Assembly (NCBI GenBank): GCA_946887385.1
Contig: CAMPKU010000062.1
Coordinates: 1-18,490 of the forward strand
Length of the DNA: 18,490 bases
From: an uncultured Gammaproteobacteria bacterium
Lineage (GTDB): Bacteria > Pseudomonadota > Gammaproteobacteria > Rariloculales > Rariloculaceae
Direction: 5' to 3'
Made by a program: the position numbers and the translations under genes. The notes below the pieces were generated by a model. The model was not told the DNA's origin and did not search any database. It saw only the letters and a list, made by a program, of their open reading frames with translations. Below are positions 9,062-15,803 of this stretch, in pieces. Numbering within the stretch: the first letter of the stretch is position 1; every line of letters starts with the position of its first letter.

Positions 9062-10200
9062 GGCAATCGATTCCGAATGGCGATCGTGGAGACGAATACC
9101 TGTCGTACGCGGCGGTCATCGACAGGATCGAAAATAACGTCGTCGACGAGGTAATCGGTTTCGTCGACCTCGGTACCGTACTCGTCAGGCGACCGCGTAA
9201 CGATCGCGACGCGCACCGCCGCAACACTGGCCCAGTCACCCGCGTCTTCTACGTCGTTTGCGGTGTCGTATCGATCGATCGCACCGTCCAAATCGGTGTC
9301 GACGCCGTAGCGCACCTGCATCGTCTCGACGGCTTCGACGAGCTCCTCGGTCACGTCGAAGCTCGCAGTGCTCGCTCCGGAATCGATGACGAGCCGCCGC
9401 TGGAATAGCGCCGGCGGCAGCCCGGCGCCACGAGCGCCGACGTAAAACGCCCACGTCTCGCCGCGCGCCACCTGCGCGCCTGCCGCGTACTGCTGGTCGG
9501 TGTCCCAGCTGGGAAGTGCGTTGCCCGGAGTGCCGCCCGAGTGCGACAGCGTGATGCCGCCGCCTACGTTGGCGACGGCAGAAACTTGGAATATCGAGGA
9601 CTTCTGGCAGTCCGATGCGACAGCGATGTCGCCTGCTTGGAAAGCGTCGGCTGGCGCGTCTGCGGTAACCTCGGTTGCGGTCGAGAATGGGCTCAAGAGC
9701 GCATAGGACGAGGGGTTCACGTGGCGCACGATGAGCACGTCGCTACCCGGAATCACGCTGCCGTCGAGAGCGATATCGGCGCCAGTGGGCAACGGCGGAT
9801 CCCAGTCGCCCTCGGTATCCGAGTTCGCCGGATTGGTGGTCGCCGGCTCGAACGTGTCCCCCGGAAGCGTGCCGTCGGCCTCGTATCCGTAGATCCCTTC
9901 GGCCAGGTTGAACGGCACCGTCGCGGCATCGACGAGATTGTTGTAGACCGTCACGCCGGAGCGGCAGCCCAAGTATCCGGCGAGCCGCACGTGATAGCCG
10001 ATCGTATCAAGCGCGAAGCGGCCGTTTTCCTGCAGGCGCGAGAAGCCTTCGTTGAACGCGTACGCCGCGCGGTTCGAGACGAAGACTTGGATGGCGCCGC
10101 CGATGAGGATGAGGCCGAGTAGCAGCGCGACCATGAGCTCGATGAGCGTGAGGCCGGCCTGGGCCGGGCGCGCACGCAGCAATGTGTCGTGCTTGTTCAT
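9058..10200 (-). CDS. pilW: Type IV minor pilin PilW
   Basis: A 380-residue PilW-type minor pilin. The prepilin leader ends at Gly16, and the mature N-terminus LTLIELMVALLLGLILIGG has Glu5. The following ENGRFALDTIGYHVRLAGYLGC is the classic PilW signature. The C-terminal part ends with VRQVFVSTIAIRNRLP, matching the usual PilW ending. The frame is open upstream to 10701, but ATG 10200 is clearly the start: it begins the prepilin leader, overlaps the pilV stop as ATGA (10197-10200), and has GAGGA about 8 nt upstream. PilW joins PilV, PilX and PilY1 in the pilus priming complex. The size is at the upper end for the family. Confidence 0.93.
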   Translation of the reverse strand: MNKHDTLLRARPAQAGLTLIELMVALLLGLILIGGAIQVFVSNRAAYAFNEGFSRLQENGRFALDTIGYHVRLAGYLGCRSGVTVYNNLVDAATVPFNLAEGIYGYEADGTLPGDTFEPATTNPANSDTEGDWDPPLPTGADIALDGSVIPGSDVLIVRHVNPSSYALLSPFSTATEVTADAPADAFQAGDIAVASDCQKSSIFQVSAVANVGGGITLSHSGGTPGNALPSWDTDQQYAAGAQVARGETWAFYVGARGAGLPPALFQRRLVIDSGASTASFDVTEELVEAVETMQVRYGVDTDLDGAIDRYDTANDVEDAGDWASVAAVRVAIVTRSPDEYGTEVDETDYLVDDVIFDPVDDRRVRQVFVSTIAIRNRLP

Positions 10201-10688
10201 AGCCCGGTCCTCATCACGAATTCGGGATTGGGTGTGTCGGCGTCTCGGCTGCTCTCGTCCCAGGTCACGCTGATCGTTAGAACTTGCGTCATGTCGTCGA
10301 ACGCGACCGCACCGGTACCGCTCGGCAGCGAGCACGAAAGCGACCGGCGCCAGGAGCCGAGATCCTCTTCCGCAACCGTGCCGGCGGCGACTGCGTCGTC
10401 GCACGCCGGCGCCATGGCCGGGTAGGGTGAGGTGTAGTCGCCGTCGAGCGCCGCTTCGCGGTTCGCACGAATGCGATCCGCCATGTCGTAGGCGAGAATC
10501 GTCGCCTGCGAGCGGGAATACGCCGACGCGTTGAACTGCGCCGCCGTAGATTGGAGCGCCGCGAGCCCGAGCAGGCCCACGGAAAGCACCACGAGCGCGA
10601 CGAGCACTTCGATCAACGAGAAGCCGCGCTCGTGGCAGGCGCTCGTCGTGCAAAAATCGTTGGCAGCGTTCGAGCTCATGTTCAACAT
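10197..10688 (-). CDS. pilV: Type IV minor pilin PilV
   Basis: A 163-residue PilV-type minor pilin. The prepilin cleavage site is HERG/FSLIEVLVALVVLSVGLLG, after Gly22, with Glu5 in the mature protein. The downstream helix LAALQSTAAQFNASAYSRSQAT and the segment YDMADRIRANREAAL are highly typical of PilV. The start is ambiguous between ATG 10688, which overlaps the fimT stop by 7 nt, and ATG 10679. A GAGAGG lies close before the first and somewhat far before the second. Either way the gene is translationally coupled to fimT upstream and pilW downstream. The product is a membrane-anchored subunit of the pilus initiation complex. Confidence 0.93.
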   Translation of the reverse strand: MLNMSSNAANDFCTTSACHERGFSLIEVLVALVVLSVGLLGLAALQSTAAQFNASAYSRSQATILAYDMADRIRANREAALDGDYTSPYPAMAPACDDAVAAGTVAEEDLGSWRRSLSCSLPSGTGAVAFDDMTQVLTISVTWDESSRDADTPNPEFVMRTGL

Positions 10689-11236
10689 GCGCCTCTCGCA
10701 ACGGTGGCGCGGCCGACGGTGTTGAGCTCGAGCGTGCGCAGCTGCTCGCCCGAGCAGCCCGCGAGCTCGACTGTTAGTGTGACCGGCATGCCGGCCGACG
10801 TGCGTGCGCCGCCGCGCGGTGTGAACCGTACCCAGGCGACGCCGCCTGGGACCGTGGTGACGGCCGGATCGCCCTGCATTTCACCCCACACCTGTAAAAC
10901 TTGGCCGAGACCCGGTGCCGCCGTATCGGACGCCGCGGTGTCGACGAACACGATCCAACCGTCGGCCCAGTCCGCGCCGAAAGTTGCACCGTCCGAGCTG
11001 CCGTGAACCGTGACGTTGACCCCGCGCCGGATCGCCTCGCTGCGCGCGATCGCGAACGCCGACGAAAGCTCGTTGATGTTGGCCGCGGCGCGGTTACTGC
11101 GTACGAAGTCGATGAAGCTCGGCACGCCGACGCCGAGCAGAATGCCCGCCACCGTGAGCGTGAACATGAGCTCGAGCAGCGTGAAGCCGCGCGAGCCGCG
11201 CCGCGTCGCTTTGCCGTTCCGCGTTGAAGCCGCCAT
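10682..11236 (-). CDS. fimT: Minor pseudopilin FimT/GspH-like
   Basis: A 184-residue FimT/GspH-family prepilin and first gene of the minor-pilin operon. Cleavage is expected after Gly17 (RGSRG/FTLLELMFTLTVAGILLG), with Glu5 kept. The segment NELSSAFAIARSEAIRRG is the hallmark of the GspH/FimT domain. FimT and the related FimU occupy this first position in the operons of other gammaproteobacteria, where the proteins belong to the pilus tip complex; FimT has also been linked to DNA binding during natural transformation in some species. ATG 11236 has GGAGG 9 nt upstream. The 240-nt region before it carries a CRP-type palindrome. Confidence 0.92.
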   Translation of the reverse strand: MAASTRNGKATRRGSRGFTLLELMFTLTVAGILLGVGVPSFIDFVRSNRAAANINELSSAFAIARSEAIRRGVNVTVHGSSDGATFGADWADGWIVFVDTAASDTAAPGLGQVLQVWGEMQGDPAVTTVPGGVAWVRFTPRGGARTSAGMPVTLTVELAGCSGEQLRTLELNTVGRATVARGAC

Positions 11237-11318
11237 CCCTCAGAGCCTCCCATGCCGACCGCGTCTCGCGAATCGACCTACACCGAAAATTGCGCGCCCG
11301 GAGCGCCGAAGTGCGAGC

Positions 11319-11324
11319 AGGCTA
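11319..11324 (-). promoter_or_regulatory. Candidate -10 element for the fimT-pilE operon
   Basis: On the minus strand the hexamer TAGCCT shares the key T-A...T positions with TATAAT. It would put the transcription start near 11312, about 42 bp from the centre of the CRP-type palindrome, which is the standard class II activation geometry. The leader would be about 75 nt. No good -35 box is visible, which is usual for class II activated promoters. This is inference from spacing. Confidence 0.3.
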
Positions 11325-11346
11325 GCGCTTACCCCTTGCGACCGGT

Positions 11347-11362
11347 TGTGAACGTTCTCACA
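11347..11362. promoter_or_regulatory. CRP/Vfr/Clp-type binding site, perfect half-sites
   Basis: TGTGAACGTTCTCACA has both consensus half-sites of the CRP family, TGTGA-N6-TCACA, and is a complete dyad because the ACGTTC centre is nearly symmetric. It lies between the divergent fimT operon and modA, 111 nt upstream of fimT and 115 nt upstream of the modA start. CRP-family proteins (Vfr in Pseudomonas, Clp in Xanthomonas) bind this motif, and some control type IV pilus genes, so regulation of the pilin operon by a cAMP- or c-di-GMP-responsive regulator is plausible. Confidence 0.65.
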
Positions 11363-11424
11363 GGGCGCCCGCGCCTCAGCGGGCTTTCCGACGAGCGGTA
11401 GACACGCACCGACATGCGGTTCCC

Positions 11425-11444
11425 CGAGGAGTCCGATATCCTCG
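11425..11444 (+). repeat. Small inverted repeat in the modA leader
   Basis: CGAGGA and TCCTCG form a perfect 6-bp inverted repeat around an 8-nt loop, ending 32 nt before the modA start. It could be a weak leader stem-loop. It is too short to call a riboswitch, and no molybdenum-cofactor riboswitch architecture is visible. Confidence 0.25.
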
Positions 11445-11476
11445 TTATGTCGGGCACCGGCCCCAAGGAGCCGCGC

Positions 11477-12220
11477 GTGCGCTGCCCAAGAGCTCTGTTC
11501 CTGATCGTGCTGGGGCTTGCCCCGCATACCGTGCAGGCCGACGAAGTTCGCGTGGCCGTGGCCACGAACTTTGCCGCAACGCTCGCAGCCCTCGTCGAGC
11601 GGTTCGAGCAAATGAGCGAGCACACGGTGCTCGTGAGCGGCGGCTCCACCGGCAGCCACTACGCGCAGATTCGCAACGGCGCACCGTTCGACGCGTTCTT
11701 TTCAGCCGACACCGAGCGCCCGCGTTTGCTCGAGGAGCAGGGCGTCGCCGTCGCCGGCTCCCGATTTCGCTATGCCGTGGGCCGGCTCGCGTTGTGGAGC
11801 CCGCGGCCCGGCTTCGTCGACGGCGACGGCCGAGTGCTCGAGTCGGGCCAGTTCCGCTTCCTGGCCATCGCGAACCCGATGCTCGCACCCTACGGCGCGG
11901 CGGCCCGTGAGGCGCTGATGGCGCGCGGTGCGTGGACCGCGCTGCAGTCGAAGCTCGTTCGCGGTCAAGACATCGGTCAAACGTACAGCTTCGTTCATAC
12001 CGGCAACGCCGAGCTCGGCTTCGTGGCGTACGCGCAGATCGTAAAACCCAGCGGCGGCGCAATCGCGGGTTCTTATTGGCTTGTGCCGGAAACCTTGCAT
12101 CGGCCGATCGAGCAAGAAGCCGTGTTGCTCCGCGACGTGCCCGCGGCGCGGGAATTCATGAGCTTCGTACAGGGCTCGGCCGCGCGCGAGATCATTCGCC
12201 GCTACGGCTACGGGCCCTGA
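11477..12220 (+). CDS. modA: ModA-like periplasmic molybdate/oxyanion-binding protein
   Basis: A 247-residue periplasmic substrate-binding protein of the ModA (molybdate/tungstate ABC transporter) family. I choose the GTG at 11477 because AAGGAG lies 6 nt before it and it opens directly on a signal peptide ending in VQA/DE; the in-frame ATGs at 11414 and 11447 would add a hydrophilic N-terminal extension. The family pattern is clear: RVAVATNFAATLAALVERFE, the ligand-loop region SGGSTGSHYAQI, APFDAFFSADTERP, LAIANPMLAPYG, and the C-terminal TGNAELGFVAYAQI. No modB or modC follows; the next gene is convergent. It may therefore work with a transporter encoded elsewhere, or bind another oxyanion. 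It is divergent from the pilin operon and shares its control region. Confidence 0.85.
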   Translation: MRCPRALFLIVLGLAPHTVQADEVRVAVATNFAATLAALVERFEQMSEHTVLVSGGSTGSHYAQIRNGAPFDAFFSADTERPRLLEEQGVAVAGSRFRYAVGRLALWSPRPGFVDGDGRVLESGQFRFLAIANPMLAPYGAAAREALMARGAWTALQSKLVRGQDIGQTYSFVHTGNAELGFVAYAQIVKPSGGAIAGSYWLVPETLHRPIEQEAVLLRDVPAAREFMSFVQGSAAREIIRRYGYGP

Positions 12221-12223
12221 CGC

Positions 12224-12253
12224 CGCCGCGCGGCCCGAAGCGGCCGCGCGGCG
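12224..12253. terminator. Strong GC hairpin between convergent modA and FN3 gene
   Basis: Arms CGCCGCGCGGCC and GGCCGCGCGGCG pair perfectly over 12 bp around the loop CGAAGC. It fills the 41-nt gap between the two convergent stops, which suits a bidirectional transcription barrier. No T-tract follows on either strand, so it may act as a transcript-stabilising stem or be aided by Rho. Confidence 0.55.
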
Positions 12254-12261
12254 TGCAGGCG

Positions 12262-13047
12262 TTACGGCACCGTCTTGTGCCAGACGTTCGAGTAAGGGCT
12301 CTCGAGACCGGCGGCGTTTTGCGCCGTGACCACGAAGTACCATGTGCCGCTGCCGAGGTTGTTCACCGTATAGCTGCGCGCCGTGGCGTTGGCGATGCGC
12401 GCAGAGTACGGATACGTGCCCTGGGTGGTGCCCCAGTAAACCTTGTAAGCGGCGAGATCGGCCAGCGCAGAGCCGTCCGTGTTCGCCGCCGGGGGTTGCC
12501 AGGTGAGCTGCGCGGAGCTGCCCGCCGTCGACAACGCGGCGGCCTGCACCGAGATGCTGCCGGGCCCCGCCGTCTGCGTGAAGTTCACTTTCAGCGCGGT
12601 AGGGGCGTCGGCGCGGAATTTCACCGTAACGACGCGCTTGTAGGTGCCGGTGGACGTGAACGCCGTCGTGTACGGCTTGGCGCCGGGCAGCGTCACCGTC
12701 ACTCGGCCCGTGGAATTCCAGCCGCCGATGTAATACGTGAGCGTACGCTCCACCGTCGTTGCAGCTACCGTGAATTCGAACGAAGCGCCGGAGCCGCCCA
12801 CCTTGACGGCGCTGCGGTCGCCGATGAGCCGTCCGTCGTTGTAATAAGGCTTCACCCAGCCGGACGTCTTGATGTCCGAGATCGCCGAGCTCTTGTGCGA
12901 ATAACCCGGCCACCGTGCCCAGTCGAGCGTACCCACCGCGCGCAGGTCGACCGAAGCCGATGAGCTGACGATCGAGCCTGTTAGCGAAGCGGCCAGAGCG
13001 ATTCCGGGTGCGCAGCACACCACCAAGGCAGCTATCACAGCCTTCAT
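12262..13047 (-). CDS. Secreted protein with C-terminal fibronectin type III domain
   Basis: A 261-residue exported protein of unknown function. ATG 13047 is preferred over ATG 13059: a GGGGGGA run lies 5 nt before it, and it opens a signal peptide cleaved near residue 20 (IALAA). Residues about 21-172 form a beta-rich domain with the features GTLDWARWP near 39-47, TYYIGGWNSTGRVTVTLP near 104-121, and an alternating VVTVKFRAD...LKVNF...GSISVQAAAL pattern. I have the impression this type of domain recurs in bacterial surface proteins, but I cannot name it. Residues about 176-261 are a fibronectin type III domain (LTWQPP, LAAYKVYWGT, SYTVNNLGSGTWYFVVTAQN). The architecture suggests carbohydrate or cell-surface binding rather than catalysis; no enzyme motif is seen. 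It is convergent with modA. Confidence 0.8.
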   Translation of the reverse strand: MKAVIAALVVCCAPGIALAASLTGSIVSSSASVDLRAVGTLDWARWPGYSHKSSAISDIKTSGWVKPYYNDGRLIGDRSAVKVGGSGASFEFTVAATTVERTLTYYIGGWNSTGRVTVTLPGAKPYTTAFTSTGTYKRVVTVKFRADAPTALKVNFTQTAGPGSISVQAAALSTAGSSAQLTWQPPAANTDGSALADLAAYKVYWGTTQGTYPYSARIANATARSYTVNNLGSGTWYFVVTAQNAAGLESPYSNVWHKTVP

Positions 13048-13442
13048 GTATCCCCCCATGTCGAGCGCTCGGAGATTCGAGCGCTGCGGAGGCTAGCCGG
13101 AGGCGCCGGCGGCGGCGAATCGTCGTCGCGCAGCGACACGCGTTTCGCTTGCCGGTCGGCAGATCGCGACAGATTGCGTGCCGTCGCGCTCCGTGCCGGC
13201 GCGCATCCGCGGGCACGAAGCTTGCACCCCAGGTACGGAGCCCCCATGGAGCGCGAGCAATGCCAACACCGGAAGGCAACGCACCGGATCCCGGACGCAG
13301 TCGCGAGCGCCGCGATCAGGATCGGCTGCTCGATCGAACGGCCGCTGAAGAGCCGTGGCTTACGCGGCTTTGGCGGCATCGCTTCTGGGCCAAAGGGCGG
13401 CCCGATCCCGGCAATCGTGGCGACAAAAGGCAGAGGTGACCG
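13048..13442. other. Divergent intergenic region, no gene recognised
   Basis: Nearly 400 nt separate the FN3 gene (minus) from the PRC-barrel gene (plus). Small ORFs on both strands here (for example 13174-13467 plus, 13093-13284 minus) have Arg/Ala/Ser-rich compositions typical of GC-rich noise and no recognisable domain. Visible structure is limited to a paired repeat at 13061-13085 and a weak stem at 13351-13369 (AGCCGTG and CGCGGCT with one G-T pair, then a short T run). Promoters for both flanking genes should lie here, but I cannot assign boxes. Confidence 0.5.
13061..13085. repeat. Direct repeat TCGAGCGCT x2 in the FN3 gene leader
   Basis: TCGAGCGCT occurs at 13061-13069 and 13077-13085, a 16-bp period. 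The first copy extends into the perfect 10-bp palindrome CGAGCGCTCG (13062-13071). The pair lies 14-38 nt upstream of the FN3 gene start, where a repressor or leader structure could act. Confidence 0.45.
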
Positions 13443-13751
13443 ATGCTGCAATCGATCGCGGACCTGAAGCGTTATCCCGTGTTCAACCGCCGCGGCGACC
13501 GGCTCGGCGCCATCGACGACGTGGTTTTCGATGCCGATGACTGGAGCATTCGCTACGCCGTTCTGCGTTACCACCCCCACGGCGAGGCTGAGAAGCTTCT
13601 CGGTGTGGCACTCGAGGCGCTATCGCTCGACAGCGAGAACGAATGTCTCGTGGTTGCCGCGTCCGACGATGCGTTGCGCCGGGCCAAAGGCATCGACCTG
13701 GACCGGCCGCCGCCGCAGCCCGACCCGCTGTTCATGAATCCGGAGAGTTAG
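13443..13751 (+). CDS. PRC-barrel domain protein
   Basis: A 102-residue cytoplasmic-type protein with a PRC-barrel fold, the domain of photosynthetic reaction centre subunit H and RimM. The PRC pattern is in the first 75 residues: PVFNRRGDRLGAIDDVVFDADDWSIRYAVLRY, then a barrel ending in LGVALEALSLD. The tail DDALRRAKGIDLDRPPPQPDP matches the A-x-G-x-D...PP ending also seen in the second PRC-barrel protein of this window. There is no signal peptide. The start has AGAGGTGA 6 nt upstream. The stop is separated by a single base from the convergent stop of the small membrane protein. Stand-alone PRC-barrel proteins are often stress-associated, but no reaction is known for this one. Confidence 0.85.
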   Translation: MLQSIADLKRYPVFNRRGDRLGAIDDVVFDADDWSIRYAVLRYHPHGEAEKLLGVALEALSLDSENECLVVAASDDALRRAKGIDLDRPPPQPDPLFMNPES

Positions 13752-13752
13752 G

Positions 13753-13938
13753 CTACCTGGGCCCTAGCGTTCGTTCTGCCCGCCGCTCTTCCGACCTTTG
13801 TGGCCCGCCGCGCCGCCATTTGAAGCGCCGGTTGCCGCGACGCGACGCCTGCACGAAGAACAGCGCGCCGAGAAAAATCAGTACCACGAACCCCAGAGCG
13901 AGGACCGTGTAGCTCACTGCGTCGCCAAGTCCGCCCAT
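13753..13938 (-). CDS. Small single-pass membrane protein
   Basis: A 61-residue protein with one transmembrane helix (about residues 8-31, VSYTVLALGFVVLIFLGALF) and a very basic cytoplasmic-type tail (SRRGNRRFKWRR and further Arg). ATG 13938 is supported by GGAGG 8 nt upstream, overlapping the end of the preceding PRC-barrel gene. A longer reading from 14007 would only add out-of-character Arg/Pro sequence. It follows the second PRC-barrel gene after 4 nt, so the two are very probably cotranscribed and translationally coupled. I do not recognise a family. A membrane-anchoring or membrane-partner role for the PRC protein is inference from the neighbourhood only. Confidence 0.65.
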   Translation of the reverse strand: MGGLGDAVSYTVLALGFVVLIFLGALFFVQASRRGNRRFKWRRGGPQRSEERRAERTLGPR

Positions 13939-13942
13939 GGTG

Positions 13943-14296
13943 TCATCCTCCGTTGCGTGGATTCGGGGCCTGCGAGGCCGTGCGCGCGGGCGCGAACAGC
14001 ACTCCATCCGTTAGGGCTTCAGGAGGATTCGCGCGGTCGAATCCAGGCGCTTCGGCCAGCGTCGCGCTGTCGAGGGCAACGTTGAGGCAGCGTTTGTTGC
14101 CGTCGTACTCGAGAGCGTGGGGCGCGATGGCGAGCATCTTGGCGCCGACGCCGAGCACGCCGCCGACGGCCAGCACCGCATAGACGGCTTCGCCTCGTTC
14201 CGTGTCGAGCATGAAGTCGACGATCTTGCCGACATCCTCACCGGCAGGACTTCGTACTTCGGCCGTCGAAAGCGTATTGGCGGCGATCAGGCGCAC
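13943..14296 (-). CDS. PRC-barrel domain protein (second copy)
   Basis: A 117-residue PRC-barrel protein. I prefer the GTG at 14296: GGGAGA lies 8 nt upstream, and the product begins (M)[24 protein letters not shown], the usual PRC-barrel start. The alternative ATG at 14392 would add 32 residues without domain character. The domain continues with [21 protein letters not shown], a barrel strand [11 protein letters not shown], and the ending [14 protein letters not shown], which resembles the tail of the other PRC-barrel gene in this window. No signal peptide is seen from this start. It is the first gene of a two-gene unit with the small membrane protein and is divergent from the sorbosone dehydrogenase-like gene. 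Confidence 0.82.
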   Translation of the reverse strand: MRLIAANTLSTAEVRSPAGEDVGKIVDFMLDTERGEAVYAVLAVGGVLGVGAKMLAIAPHALEYDGNKRCLNVALDSATLAEAPGFDRANPPEALTDGVLFAPARTASQAPNPRNGG

Positions 14297-14452
14297 TTCA
14301 CTGTCTCCCGTTCGGATGCCTCTGCCGCTGTTGCAAGCCACATACCAACCCGGGTGCGCCAGTCTCGGCACCACGCGCGGCCCGCGCGGCACAATCTTTG
14401 GACTACGGTCGCAGAACTTGCGCTAGTGGCATGTAATTTGCTGAACGGGCTC

Positions 14453-15799
14453 ATGGGCGGAATATCCGAGCGAAGCAACGCCAGGGGCGCTCTCGGCAGC
14501 TTGGCCTTTTCGGCAGCGCTACTCGCAGGTTGCGGCGAATCGGCTCAGCTCACGGTAGCCGACGGCACGGGGCCCAACCCGCAGCTGCCGGAGCCTAGCT
14601 CGTCGCTGATCCCCGTCATCGACATCGCACCGGCGGTCGGATGGCCGGATGACCGCACGCCCACGGCGGCCGACGGTCTCACAGTGACGGCGTTCGCCCG
14701 CGATCTCGATCATCCACGCTGGTTGTATGTGCTGCCGAACGGCGACGTGCTCGTGGCCGAGACCAACGCGCCGGAAAGCGAAAGCGCGCGCAGCGGCATC
14801 AAGGGTTTCGTCATGGAGCGCGTCATGAAGCGGGCGGGCTCCGCGACGCCGAGCGCCGATCGCATCACGCTGCTCCGCGACGCCGACCGCAACGGCGAGC
14901 CCGAGCTGCGCACGACGTTCGCCGCCGAGCTCCATTCGCCGTTTGGCATGACGCTCGTGGGCGACGACTTCTATGTCGCCAACACCGACGCCGTGCTCAA
15001 GTTCGACTATCGACGCAACGCGACGAGCGTAGAGGGGCCGGGCACACACGTCGCGGCGCTGCCCGCGGGCCCGGTGAACCACCATTGGACGAAGAACGTC
15101 GTTGCGAATGCCGACGGCACGCGTCTCTACGCCACCGTGGGCTCGAACAGCAACGTGGCCGAGCGCGGTCTCGGCGAAGAGGAGCGACGCGCCGCGATTC
15201 TCGAAATCGATCCCGCCACGGGCGCAACTACTGTTTTCGCCTCGGGATTGCGCAATCCCAACGGCCTTGCATGGGAACCGCAGACCGGGGCGCTATGGAC
15301 CGTGGTCAACGAGCGCGACGAGATCGGCAGCGATCTCGTGCCGGATTACCTCACGTCCGTGGTCCGCGGCGGCTTCTACGGCTGGCCGTACAGTTACTTC
15401 GGAGCGCACGTCGACGAGCGCGTGCCGCCGAATCCGGAGCTGGTCGCGACGGCGCGCGTTCCGGACTACGCGCTCGGACCGCACACGGCAGCGCTCGGTC
15501 TCACCTTCTATACGGCCGATGCTCTGGCGCAGTATCGCGGTGGCGCGATCATCGCTCAGCACGGATCATGGAACCGCAAGCCCCAGTCGGGCTATCGCGT
15601 CATCTTCGTGCCGTTTGCGGAGGGCCAACCGCAAGGGATGCCGCGTGATGTGCTCACCGGTTTCGTCAACGAGGACGGCGAGGCGCAGGGGCGCCCCGTG
15701 GGCGTGGCCGTCGACGCGACGGGCGCCTTGCTGGTCGCGGATGACGTGGGCAATACGATCTGGCGCGTAGCGCCCGCGCCGCGCTCCGCCGCGCGCTAG
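14453..15799 (+). CDS. Lipoprotein, sorbosone/PQQ-dependent sugar dehydrogenase family
   Basis: A 448-residue beta-propeller protein of the sorbosone dehydrogenase family (GDH/PQQ-type soluble glucose dehydrogenase superfamily). The N-terminus is a lipoprotein signal with lipobox LLAGC, the lipidated residue being Cys27, so it is membrane-anchored in the periplasm. Diagnostic stretches are [20 protein letters not shown] (His210, His211), [75 protein letters not shown] and [19 protein letters not shown]. The expected activity is PQQ-dependent oxidation of a sugar or aldose, but many members are uncharacterised and the substrate is unknown. The frame is open further upstream; ATG 14453 is chosen because it starts the lipoprotein signal, though its ribosome-binding site is weak. 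The gene is convergent with the DUF4142 gene, 4 nt apart. Confidence 0.88.
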   Translation: MGGISERSNARGALGSLAFSAALLAGCGESAQLTVADGTGPNPQLPEPSSSLIPVIDIAPAVGWPDDRTPTAADGLTVTAFARDLDHPRWLYVLPNGDVLVAETNAPESESARSGIKGFVMERVMKRAGSATPSADRITLLRDADRNGEPELRTTFAAELHSPFGMTLVGDDFYVANTDAVLKFDYRRNATSVEGPGTHVAALPAGPVNHHWTKNVVANADGTRLYATVGSNSNVAERGLGEEERRAAILEIDPATGATTVFASGLRNPNGLAWEPQTGALWTVVNERDEIGSDLVPDYLTSVVRGGFYGWPYSYFGAHVDERVPPNPELVATARVPDYALGPHTAALGLTFYTADALAQYRGGAIIAQHGSWNRKPQSGYRVIFVPFAEGQPQGMPRDVLTGFVNEDGEAQGRPVGVAVDATGALLVADDVGNTIWRVAPAPRSAAR

Positions 15800-15803
15800 T
15801 CCG

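Noticed and set aside
10201..10701. Long N-terminal extension of PilW
   Set aside because: The prepilin leader begins at 10200 with an ATGA overlap and a ribosome-binding site; the extension lies inside pilV in another frame.
11443..11450. CGTTATGT resembling a ModE half-site near modA
   Set aside because: Only one half-site is present, with no inverted partner at the expected distance, so it cannot be called a ModE operator.
13044..13580. Minus-strand 178-codon open frame between the FN3 and PRC genes
   Set aside because: It runs antisense into the PRC-barrel gene, shows no domain or ribosome-binding site, and its composition is that of GC-rich noise.
14117..14452. N-terminal extension of the sorbosone dehydrogenase-like protein
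   Set aside because: It overlaps the PRC-barrel gene on the other strand and would bury the lipoprotein signal.
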